Shown one piece after another: positions 33,348 to 44,906 of a stretch of DNA of 64,000 bases; positions within the stretch are counted from its first letter, which is position 1, and each line of letters begins with the position of its first letter. The notes under the pieces were generated by a model that saw only the letters and a program-made list of their open reading frames with translations, did no database searches and had not been told where the DNA came from. Origin of the DNA: Pontederia crassipes. Taxonomy: Eukaryota; Streptophyta; Magnoliopsida; Commelinales; Pontederiaceae. Location of the stretch: positions 11,933,501 through 11,997,500 of the forward strand of contig CM060195.1 in NCBI GenBank assembly GCA_030549335.1. The letters run 5' to 3'. Position numbers and translations under genes: made by a program.

Positions 33348-36300
33348 CAGCGGGTACGGTGCCCAATATGGGTACAATTACCGGGTACGAAAATTTTTAA
33401 AAAATTAAAGTACGAGTATGGTAATATATATTAATTACAAATAATATAAATATGTATAAGAGGTTAATATTTCATAAAATAAAATGTTATAATCAATAGC
33501 AAAATTGTGTCACAACGTAGTTTTAAAAGTTTCATAATACTAACTTCTCAAAATGATCATTATAAGTCAATCTCACTAGTCCCATTGATCTCCACCAATA
33601 TCCCACATTTTTGTCTCTCCTTTATTATAATTTTTGCTCTTTCATGAAAGGAGATGAAGATTTGTGCGTACAAAAACTAAATCCTCACTTTTTTTTTGTT
33701 TGAGTTTATTTCTTTTATAAGAATTTATAAAAGAATATGTACTCCAATTCCTTTCACAACAAGAAGAAGATGATGATTGTGAAAGTAGATTCAAAGACAT
33801 GGCTTGTAGTTTAGGAATTGAGGATCCATACATAACCCACCATTCTTTTGGTGTCAAATTCCACCTATCTTGTAAAGAATCAAACTAGTCAAGTTCTTCT
33901 TCTGCACTTGAAAATTTCACAAATTCTCTAGTCACTTCCAATCTTTCATTTGATTCTTGAAAATAACACCTTATGCACTTGTTTCTTCCTTCACAAATCT
34001 CATTATCCTTATCAGGAGGAACCCGATTGGGAGATTCATGGAGCTATTGTTTTGTATAAAACCTATTACACACAACATCAATAAAAATGTTACAACCTAA
34101 TAAACATTTAAAAGATACATTCATTTAAGAAAAATAAAGTTGAAAATTAATCAAATTTTACCTTGGATTAAGTGAATGAGACAAACAATAAAGTGATGTG
34201 TAACTCTTAGTCCAAGTATCAACCAAGATGTCAAACACCACATTAGAAAAGGGACAATCTTGAGTGAGTTCCTTGCATTCACGTTGTTTTATAACTAATT
34301 TCACTTGTTCAATCATAGAATCCCACTTCTCATAAACTAAATAAAGGTTTGATTTATCAGTATCACAAGAGCGAAACACATCATAAATTGGTTTGGTGAA
34401 ATTTAAAATATAATCAACATTGTCCCACCAAATATCATTTAAGATGATTTCCTTCACAGCAGCAACTTTTTCAACACCATCTAGTCAGACCAATCCTCAC
34501 TAATAACCATATATTGAAGGCCATGTTTAATTGTTTTGAACCATTTTAGCATTACTATGCTAGATGCAAATCTAGTCTCTTCCACAACAAGTAACTTCAA
34601 ATGCACAAACTTATTGCACATAGCTAATCTCATGGAATGATTCGTTATGAAATTTCTAATGGAATGTGCATGATCAACCACTTTAGTAATCCAATGACAC
34701 TCTGCATAAACATGCTCGTTGTTTGGAGTATTATTTGGTGCACAAATATTTTTCAAGATAAGATTCAAACTATGCACTACACACGATGTCCAAAAAATAT
34801 GAGGATGACTGACTCAATAATTGATCCAGCAGCTTTATAAATACGTGTATTATCAGTACTTACTTAGATAATATTTAGTGACCCAATTTCATCAATGGTT
34901 TTTAAAATCTCATTTGCAATGAAGTGCTTGTCTTTGTACTCACTTGAACAATCAATTAACTTTAGGAACATATGATTTGAATTTGAGATAGCCATGAAAT
35001 TAATTAATGGTCTTCTTTGAGCATTAGTTCAACCATCAGTCACTAAACTCACACCTTTCTCTGCTCAAGTGTTTTTAAGAGGCTGAAGCCATCTCATTAT
35101 GTTAGCTTTCTCCCTTTGCAATAATGATGTCCTCAAGGCATTATAACTTGGAAGAACAAAACCTGAGATAGGAGAGTTTGGTGCATACGAAAATGAGCTA
35201 ATATAATATGGATTTTCATGCAATATTGAAAGGCAAGATAGCAGAATAAAACATCCTTGCTATTTCAGATGTCAAATGATCTCTTGCTTCATTATTGAAT
35301 GCTTTTCCTAGTGGTCTTTCAATACCTCGCCTTCTTTTGCTTCCATCTGAATACATATCAGCTCTAGGAGGATTAGCACTTGTACTTCCACCGCGTAAAT
35401 GAACCTGAATTGGCTTTGCTTTTCCCTCGCCTCTTTATCTATTTTTTTCATCTCTTCATGGTACTCAACTGTCACCATTGAACATGCAGCTATGCCATGT
35501 CCTTTCTCCCTCAACAAATGATTTTTCACTCTAAAATAGGATCCTTTATATGTTATATTGCAATAATTACAATGCCAACTAGCGTTTCCTCCTTTCGCCT
35601 TTTTATCTTGTAATCTTGTGACATAAGTCCAAAGAGGACAATTATTTTTTGCCGTTCCAGATGCAAAATTAATTGTCAAAGAAGTTGAAATAGTAGCATT
35701 CATACTACTAGATCCACCGGAAGATCCTGCACCGGAAGTGGAATGTCCGCTTGACATATGTAAAATAACTAATAAAATAATAATGAAATATAATTATGCA
35801 TCTTAATTTATTTTTTTAGAAATAACACATTTTTACGTTATTAAAAAATACTCAAATCCATATAAAACAATCATTCTAATCTTTCTATGTATGCTAAGTT
35901 GTATAAAAAATTCTAGTCTCTCAAATAATTAATTAAATAATGAATAAATAAATTTTCACATATGAATAGTACTATGACATGACTTCTATACTAAATAATT
36001 AAATTATCAATTTAAAATTATAGCTAATTAATAAATAATATATGTAAAATTAATCTACCATAAGATGAACAGTTATAAAATAATTAAATCATCAATTAAA
36101 AACAATAACTAATTAATAAATAATATAAAAGAATAATCTTTGGACGAATAGTAACACATCAGATTCTTTACATCAAGCTTTAAATACTATTTAGGCTTAG
36201 GCTTTAAATGCTATCAAGTCATGTACTTTTCCTAAAAAAAAGTCATGCACTTTTGCTTGCATTAAGACGTTAATAGAAAACTTCAAAGAAAGAATAAAAA

Positions 36301-36676
36301 TTTAAAAACATGTAATGAGTACTTTGCCTTCTGTACAGTACAACACATACAATGGATAAAGAGAGCACCCATACTGTAGCACTGTTGTTCACGCCGTGCA
36401 AAAGGTCAAAACCTTGTTTTTTTCACCTTTCTCTCTGAGCATGCACTATTCAAAAACTTGATTTTTTTTTCTTTCAGAACGACTGTACCCTAATTTGTAA
36501 CTTTTTTTGGATTTAATGAAGGCCCTACAACTTTTTAAAGCCCAAACGTACCCGCACCCGTACCAAAATCGTACCTCATTTTTTAAAAAAAATATTTAAA
36601 TATGGGTACGTACTCATATGTATTCGAAGCGTACCATAACGTACCAGGGTCGTACCCATATTGGGTACGTACTCTG
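33348..36676 (-). mobile_element. hAT transposon with GTACC-repeat termini, 3.3 kb
   Basis: The left end reads CAGCGGGTACGGTGCCCAAT and the right end, on the minus strand, CAGAGTACGTACCCAATATG. Both continue as ATATGGGTAC, an imperfect inverted repeat with GGTAC/GTACC units; CAG..CTG is a usual hAT end. An 8-bp duplication is not clear (ATACCACT against GTACTCCA). The interior codes for a minus-strand transposase (33642-35757). Flanks at 35760-36540 are AT-rich and non-coding. Stops and frameshifts make it defective, but enough remains to identify every domain. Confidence 0.82.
33642..35757 (-). pseudogene. hAT transposase with BED zinc finger, DUF659 and dimerisation domain
   Basis: From ATG at 35757 the N-terminus is Ser/Gly-rich, then a BED-type finger: PLWTYVTRL, CNYCNITYKGSYFRVKNHLL. 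Further down are the DUF659 core (RRPLINFMAISNS, the acidic residue in STDN), then MHSLNLILKNICAPNN and TRFASSIVMLKWFK (34777-34481), IILNDIWWDNVDYILNFTKP and YCLSHSLNPR (34457-34158). The C-terminal dimerisation region (33857-33642) reads EWWVMYGSSIPKLQ, SSSSSCCERNWSTYSFI and KKSEDLVFV. Family members bind the termini and cut and paste the element. Several stops (for example in the DUF659 stretch 34840-35050) and frame changes between segments break it. Confidence 0.88.
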
Positions 36677-36903
36677 GTACTCCAGGGCAAATGGAGTACC
36701 TGTGCATCATAGGCTGGAGCACTAAATTCGTGATTAATGGGTATGTAAAAAAAAGAAATTGGTAAGAATCTCATAATTTCTATTGCAAATCTGGTAATGT
36801 TCACAATAGAGCCCAAGGTCTGAAGGAACATCAAATGGAAGACTATAAAATTAGCAGTTTGATGAAGAAATTGTATAGTCAACGAAAAGAACGGCACCAA
36901 TCA
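36677..36903. other. Spacer between hAT and TRIM; no gene recognised
   Basis: A minus-strand frame spans 36583-36900, but it partly lies in the hAT end and I do not recognise the protein. Confidence 0.4.
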
Positions 36904-37354
36904 TGTAACACTCCCTTAGTTCCGTCAAGATTCTAATCACTTTGGGCTCTCGGTCCGCACGAATTTAAAACGCGTCTTGATAGGTAAAGTGAGATGCCAC
37001 TTATAAGCTCATGACCACCTCTGTGTTTTGTCTATGTGGAACTATCTTTCACCCTTAGGTCCTTTCATCTTGGGGCCTTACAATCACCCCTCTAAGGAAC
37101 CCAACGTCCTCGTTGAGTGGCCTGTGGGCTGGATTCGTTCCAAGTGAGCACGCGATGATGGCTATGATACCGTTCTATAACACCCCCTTACTTTCATCAA
37201 GATACTGTTCACTTTAGGCTCTTGGCCCACATGAATTTAAAATATGTCTTGATAGGTAAAGTGAGATGCCACTTATAAGCTCATGACCACCTCCATGTTT
37301 TGTCCATGCGGAACTATCTTTCATCCTTAGGTCCTTTCACCTTGGGGCCTTACA
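36904..37354 (-). mobile_element. TRIM-like miniature LTR retrotransposon, 451 bp
   Basis: Two direct repeats of 179 bp (36904-37082 and 37176-37354) flank 93 bp. Both end CTTGGGGCCTTACA; they begin TGTAACACTC and TATAACACCC. Read on the minus strand, CGGTATCATAGCC after the right-hand repeat is a mutated tRNA-Met primer site, and CTTAGAGGGGTGAT before the left-hand repeat is a short polypurine tract. The repeats differ at roughly 20 positions by eye, so the element is old. No coding capacity; it needs trans-acting proteins. I see no flanking duplication. Confidence 0.75.
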
Positions 37355-37358
37355 GAAC

Positions 37359-39680
37359 TATAACACCCAGAATTTTACTCCCAAATTGCCAAGGACAATT
37401 TGGTCATTCGGCTGTGTTAGCCCGTTCGTCATCACATAATCATAAAATAATATGATTTTCAATTAAATAAGCGGAAACATAAAATCATCAAATAGGATAA
37501 AAGAATCCTTCAATAAAATGCAAAAAAACTTCATGAACATAAAAAATAATGTTATAGATTTGAAAAAACATCTAAACATCATCACTAATAAGAATTTAAA
37601 ATATCTTAAAGCCATAGTAAAAACATCTCTTAAAAAAATGTCAGAGGACTTCTAAAACATAAAGACTCTAAGACTCCTAGACCAGTGTGTAATCATCTCA
37701 TCATGAGCTGAACCGCATTCCATCCAATTATTATGCACTTGCACGGATCTAGGATGCGCATTCCATCCAATTATTATGCACTTGCACGGATCTAGAATGC
37801 GAAGGTTTCCCTGTTAATGTATGTAAAGGCTATGCATGCGATGACGTGATCCTATACAGGATACTACATGATATAAGAGAAGTAAACAATATGCATGCAA
37901 TGTCTTGACATATGACCTACATGTCAGTCATCAATAACAATCCATCATCATGGAATAATATAAAGCATGGAAGCATGTAGTCAAATCATTATACATATGG
38001 TATGGACATTCATACAATCATACATTAAGTTCATAGGCATATAAGTGTAGTACACTTACCATGACCATTGCATCCATAAATTTCCTCATGGTTGCTTTAT
38101 AACCCTTTGGACTTTCACATGCGTGGGACATCATTCAATTTGATTGATCATTGGCCCATTCCATTAGGTTATATCTTTCTATAGTTGGAATTTTTGTCGT
38201 GGCCCTTTCAATAGGCTAGCTAAGTTGTAGAGACAATGCTCCCCTGTAACACCCAAAGGCGACATCAGAACGCATACACCATTGCGGATGTATGTAATGA
38301 TCATTTTGGACTCTCGCCCGAGGACAACATCGGAATGACACACCATTGCCAATGTGTGTAACGATCATTTCAGACAATATATGATAAAGGGTCATAAAGG
38401 GTCGACATGTAACATCATACACAACTGGGTTCATTATGCTTTTCAGACAACAAATATTTACGTCACTCGATCTTCAGATTTTAACCTAGTTACGATTGTC
38501 CATGCAATTCTGGTATCTAGATTCTTATACAATCATCAATAATAGTAAATTCCTTAAAAATAACATAAATCAGTGTTTCGGTCTATCATGACAGTGATAG
38601 AGTTCGTCACGGCCGTGACAAAAATCAAGCTTCCTTACGCTCCTTTGTCACGGTCGTGACTAATAGAATCACGACCGTTCTACCCTGTCACGGCCGTGAC
38701 AATGATTGTAATGGGCGTGACAGCGATGAGTTTCACCCCAACTTTTCGTCCTTCTGTCACGGGCATTCCGGGACTTGGCACGGCCGTGCCAGCGTCCTGA
38801 AAGTTCGATCTTTCACCTAAAATTCTCAATTTTTGAGATTAAAACTCTAATAAAATAATTTAAAATATCATAAATATTTTAGGTATTATCTCTTAACATC
38901 TATGCATAATAGAATACATTAAACATGCAGTTTTAAATTCATTAACAATATTTAGGACTTTTTCTTACAAATTCATACAACTAATAGGATTTATTCTCTG
39001 CATAGTATTCTGGCAGCAGTGACTAAAATATTAATAACTTAACTTATACTTGTTCTTTTCTGATGATTCTAATTTTCATAGAAAGATAACATGATAGTAG
39101 TCCAATGTTTGGATCTCGCTATTACCCAAGATAGCATAATAGTAGTCCGATGTTTGGATCATAACTATTTGTATGCATTTTCAAATCATATGAAACCAAT
39201 TTCTGTGGAAACTAGACTTCAAAGGCTTTCCATTCATATGTTATTTATAATTTTTGGATAAGAAAAACTTATCCAAATAATTATTATTATAAAATAGTCA
39301 CAAATTTAACAGATTACGTAACATAAGTCATGAAACCTTTATTCATGCAATCCATATTTATGCAACCCTCAACCAAAATTCCTATCAAGAACAGGGTGTT
39401 CTTGAGTCCCTCAATCCAAACAAAACATCATTAAGAGGGAAGAGAGTGGTTTGGATCCCCTTTACATACCTTTCTATCCTCATTTGATCTCCTCCTCTTT
39501 CTTCCTCTTCTTCCTCCTCCTTATTCCTCAGGTTCTTCCTCTTCAAGTTCTAGCCATCAAGAGACTTTTTGGTTGAGAAAAAGAGATTAACAAGGGATTT
39601 AGGTTTCTTATATAAGGATACTTAAGGGAATTGGGCCTAGATTAACTATTAAGCCCAATTAGAAAATCTGGGGTATTACA
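37359..39680 (-). repeat. 3' LTR of a minus-strand Tekay/Del element
   Basis: On the minus strand the LTR begins TGTAATACCCCAGATTTTC directly after the polypurine tract and ends CTGGGTGTTATA. Length is about 2.3 kb. A TATA box (TATATAAG, minus) lies near 39610-39618. The array of GTCACGGCCGTGAC palindromes at 38580-38790 is in the transcribed part. A near-duplicate of 44 bp (GCGCATTCCATCCAATTATT...) occurs at 37715-37800. Confidence 0.78.
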
Positions 39681-39700
39681 TCCTCCCCCCTTAAAAAAAA
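39681..39700 (-). other. Polypurine tract of the Tekay element
   Basis: The minus strand reads TTTTTTTTAAGGGGGGAGGA following AAATTTGAGGACGAA, the conserved end of Tekay/Del polyproteins and their plus-strand primer. Confidence 0.88.
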
Positions 39701-39729
39701 ATTCGTCCTCAAATTTTAACTATAACTTA

Positions 39730-41833
39730 CAACACTTGCCAAATAGTCTTGGAAAATGTTCTTTCATTTCTTCTTCTAGTTTTCATGTCACTTTGGTTCC
39801 ATTGTGGTGCTTCCATGTAATCTTCACCATCTTCACCACTTTGCTCCTCAATCGATGCCCATCACACTCTAGTATCTAGGTAGGATACTCTTCATAGGTA
39901 AGGTCTTCCTTCACCAACTGCACTCCAAACATGTGGGAGAGCTACATGGTCTTCCATATAATGCTTCAAATTGAGCAATCTTAATGGTGGAGTGATAACT
40001 AATGTTGTAGGAAAACTCAACTAGAGTGAGATGATCATCTCAGCGGCCCTGCCAATCTATTGCACATGCTCTAAGCATGTTTTCAAAGGTCTGGATTGTC
40101 CTTTTACTTTGTTCATCACTTTGAGGGTGAAATGCAGTGCTATAATGCAACCTCATGTCAAATGCATGCTATAACCCTCTCCAGAACCTTGAAGTGAACA
40201 TGGGGTCCCTATTTGATACTATGAAAATAAGAATCTCATGTAATCAGATAATCTCATCAACATACAACTTCATCATACTTGCAGCTAACTGTCTCACATT
40301 ATAAGGTAAGAAGTGAATTGACTTTGTCAATCTATCCACGATGAATCAAATGACATCGTGATCTTTTTGCGTCTTTGAGAGCCTCACAATGGAATTCATT
40401 GTGATTTCCTCCCACTTCCACTAAGGGATGGGCAGTGGTTCAACAATCCTGGTGGCTTCTGGTGCTCAATCTTGACTTATTGACAGACTAAACACTCAAA
40501 ACGAACTCTACTACATCTATTCTCATGTCTCTCCATCAAAACATCCTTTGTAGATCATTGAACATCTTAGTGGTTCCAGGATGGATAGCAAATTCTAATT
40601 TGTGGCGCTTAGTTAGAATTTCTTCCTTGAGTTCTTTATCTCCAAGTACCCATAACCTGTCTTGGAACTTGATTGTCCCATCTCCTTCCATCTTGTAGTG
40701 TGGGTGCCCTTTCTCAAATAGAGCATTCATATCCTTGTGCTTGTGCCTGTGCTATCCTTACCACAAGATCAAGTTGAATGACACAGTGCATCATCAATTT
40801 TCCATGAGTACTTTCTTCAATAAGAGTCCATTTATAAAATCTTAAACAAGCCATTGTCCCTTCCCATCTTCTACTTAGTGCATCTGTTACTAAGTTGCCT
40901 TCCCTGGGTGGTAAAGAATATAAAACTCATAGTCCTTCAGAAACTCTAGTCATTGCCTTTGTCTCATGTTGAGCTCTTTCTAAGTGAACATATATTTGAG
41001 TCTCTCGTAATAAATGAACACTTCAAATTTTTCCCCATATAAGTAATGTCTCCATATTTTTAGAGCAAACACTATTGTCGCCAACTCTAAGTCATTAGTA
41101 GGGTAGTTCCTCTCATGTGGCTTCAGTTGTCTTGAGGCATAAGCCACAACCCTTCCATGCTGCATCAATGCATCACTGTACATTGTGTAGTCTCCAACAC
41201 CTGTGGGAATTGTTAACACTGGTGTAGTGGTCAATCTTTTTTTCAGCTCCAGGAAGTTATCTTCATACTTCTGTGTCCAATTGAACTTTTCTCCCTTCCT
41301 AGTCAGCTTTGTCATAGGGGCAACAATCTTTGAGAAGTCTTAGATGAACCTTTTGTAGTAGACGGTCAATCTAAGAAAACTTTTGATATCTGTCACCATT
41401 AGGCCTTTCCCAATAGATGATAGCCTCTACCTTGTCTGGGTCCACTGAGATTCCTTCCTTTGACACTATGTGGTCCAAAAACATAACTTGCTTCCCAAAA
41501 TTCACACTTGAAAAACTTTGTATACAACTGATGTTGCCTCAAAGTCTTTAGAACTATTTGTAGGTGCTTCTGATGTTCCTCTAGACTTGATGAATAAAGC
41601 AATATATCATTTACGAACACGATTACAAAGGTGTCGAGATGGGGCTTGAAAATTATATTTATCAAATTCATAAATGCTACATGAGTATTTGTTAGTCCAA
41701 AACGCATAACAAAAAACTCATAATGGCCATACCTTGACCTAAAGGTAATCTTTGCAATGTCTTTTAGCTGATGGTACTCACTTCTCAGGTCAATCTTTAA
41801 GAAGACTGACGCGGTGGACAATTGATCGAAGAG
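39730..41833 (-). pseudogene. Tekay pol, C-terminal part: RT, RNase H, integrase and chromodomain remnant
   Basis: RT (41833-41399) reads LKIDLRSEYHQL and VFVNDILLYSSS; the first Asp of the usual x-D-D pair is Asn. RNase H (41315-40980) reads [33 protein letters not shown] and [13 protein letters not shown]; the D of the YTDH-like motif is absent (YYER). Integrase starts at 40730 with the first half of its zinc finger (AIHPGTTKMFNDLQ). The core is full of stops and shows HPQSDEQSKRTIQT where HPQTDGQSERTIQT is expected, so the catalytic Glu is Lys. The end has EEEMKEHFPRLF, a chromodomain-like tail. The chain is cut at 41833 by an LTR insertion and resumes at 50776. Confidence 0.87.
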
Positions 41834-42594
41834 ATCATTGATAAGTGATATGAGGGGTATAGTGATAACTTACTGATTTTGGGGTCAAATTTCAGATTTT
41901 TCAATTTTTGATTTAACTCCCTAATTCACTCTCTACTGCAAGCATACATGTCACGACCCCAATTTAACCCACGAGTTAAACTAGAGTTCACGACTCATTA
42001 TAGACGATCAAATAAAATTATGAAGAAATGCGGAAACGTGATGTAATATACTCTTCCTTTTACAACATAAGAGTAAAAATATATATCATTAAATAAATTA
42101 CACAATATGTGATCATTTCAGAGCAAACTGATACTCCTCAAGTCATACATTTTGCAAAATGAATTTATTTTCGTTACAACTTACTTTGACAAATATAATA
42201 AACTCGACCAACTCTCTCGACATCCTAACAAAAGGACATGAGAATAACAACTCCTCTCAATACCTTTACATCGAAAGAGTTATTCCTGCTAAGATTATGA
42301 GCTCGCTCAATCCAAGAAGCTATACTGATCTGAAAAATATTAGAAACAACATTATGAGCAAAAATAGCTCAGTAAGTTAATAACTCATAGCCTATGTGTT
42401 ACTAACTAATCAATTTGGAGTGACATAGAAAAGCATGCAATAATCATAATAGAAAAATAGGCATTTTTATATATTTGATAATTACATATAAACATACTAA
42501 TCAGAAACATCACACTCAACTTGCAATCAACATCATATAAATCATATCAAACATATGTATGCAAATGCAACACTCTCATATGAATGCACGGATC

Positions 42595-42905
42595 ACCAAC
42601 TGGCCAGTGATAGGTAGGTGGACTCTAGAGGTGGCTCCCATCATGATCAGCGATGTAGCACTTAGATCCATTCTACCTCATCCCTTTCGGGGAACAAATC
42701 ATATAGCGATAGGTGGACTCTAGAGGTGGCCACTACGGATTCTAGAGGTGGCCCCCATCGCGACTACTCACGATGTGGCACTTAGCTCCGCATGGCACTT
42801 AGCTCCAGTCTATCTCATCCCATTATTGGGGAACAAAATGATGCATTGGATTCTAGAGGTGGCTCCCATCGTGATCAGCGATGTAGCACTTAGCTCCAAC
42901 CATCA
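42595..42905. repeat. Irregular tandem repeat in the nested Tekay LTR
   Basis: The phrase TCTAGAGGTGGCTCCCATC followed by GATCAGCGATGTAGCACTTA recurs about four times with TCTCATCCC..GGGGAACAAA between copies. It is non-coding. Confidence 0.75.
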
Positions 42906-44906
42906 TACATGCAATGCAGACATATGCAGATGCATGATTCATTACATAACGATCATATCTTGAATATCAAGAGATGAATCAAAACTCATTCAAACGGAAT
43001 AGGATTACATCCCATAAGATGGCTCCATAACATTTCACATATGCTTTACCAATGAACCATCAATTGATCAATCATTCAAAACATAATTTTCATATAAACT
43101 TGACGATATATGAATTTAATACATATAACAATTGTATCTCAAATATCAGAATATGAATTATATCAAATACCATTTCAAACGAAATAAGATTGCACTAATC
43201 CATTCATATCATATGCTTTTCAAATGTGCAATCATACAATCATTCGGATATACTTTTCATCATTGCATTTTTCGAAATCAATTCATAGTATATCCAAAGC
43301 ATATTCAATACATATAATAATCGATGTCACAACAAATTCAAAAGAGGTGAAAACATAGAGTAGAAGAAATCAACTTACTTATAAGAGCTACCAAAAGGTT
43401 TTTCCTTTCATTTTTCACTACTTTACTCTTCTACTCCTATACAATAATAATAAGAAAAACATCACTTCTATGCTCTGAACAGAAGCCTATCACACATGAA
43501 ACACAGTTAATTGAAATGGTATATGAACCTTAAACATTTACTCTTTTAACTATTAAACATAAGGATTGACCTAATATTATGACAGATTGTACACATAGTA
43601 AAGAAAAATCCATATCTTCTACTATACATAATCAAATGACATCATTCCAATTTACTTTACTTTTATATTACATAGACATTAATCTGTAAAAGTTTCATAT
43701 CCTATTTCATTACGGTTTGCTCTCATGAAAATCAACATTTAGCATAACTTTTATGTTGTTCTATGTTCTGACAGGCTGAGTAACCTTACTTTTATGATTT
43801 ATATAAAATAATAAACATTCCCTATTTTGTTATTTTTAATTTTTACAAATAGTAGACATCCTAGGGTACAACTCATAAAATTACTTGAATTTATATCTAT
43901 TTGTACTGAGCACAATAAATTTAACCAATATTAGCATAATCTGCCCTAAGCTCCATCCTGACAGACTGAGTAAGGCTCGGTAAAATATTTATAACTTTTT
44001 CTACACATATCATTTTCTAGTGATTCCAATTGTAAATGAGACCTAACAGCAATATCTATAATACCCTATATTATTAAATAATTTACAAATTCGTGTAGCA
44101 ATTTCGGCGGACATAGTGGTAGTACCTTAATCCTGATGGCATAACTTTCGTTTCATAACTCCTATTAACATGATTCCAAATCTCATGTAAACTAGACTCG
44201 GAGATTATTCGGCATGATAAATGTCATAATTTTTAAGGACGAATTTATACGAAAGAAAATCTTAGAAAGAATACCATCAGTCTAGGGTTAGAATCTTCAC
44301 CTTTAATTATCTTCCTTCTCGAATTTCCTTCAACGTCCATGAAAGGAGTCATGGTCTGAAATTTTGTGTGTGTTGTCTAGAAATAAGAATAAGACCATAC
44401 GAATTGTTTCATATTTTTATCACTTGAATAGGTCGGTTGGAAAAATAGTCTAAGCATGAGGTGGCAAGCTGCTAGCTTGCTGGCAGCTTGCATGTCAAGA
44501 GTTGAAATTCTTATCCAATTAAAATTTAATATTTAAAAATCATTAATTTCATTACTAATTGATATTAATTAGTATAATATAATCCATGTAATTTATTTAC
44601 ATATTTATATATTAATTTTTGTTACGCATATATATTTTCATATGCCACTTGGCAACATTTGATTGGTTCACTAGACTTAAATCCAATCTTAACAAATCAC
44701 ATGCATAGTTAACCATAAGAGAATATGCTTTATCATAATATGATTATTAATCATACTTTAGTACATTAGTTAAATTTTATGAATTCTTATTATATCAACA
44801 CGTGACATGACAACATATACTACACCACATATATTCAATTGATTATAGCCATATAATATAGAATCCAATATGGATTAGATCATGGATATTACATTATACC
44901 CTCCTT

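Noticed and set aside
36583-36900. 105-codon minus-strand frame
   Set aside because: It spans the hAT end and its flank, so it is a junction product; no family recognised.
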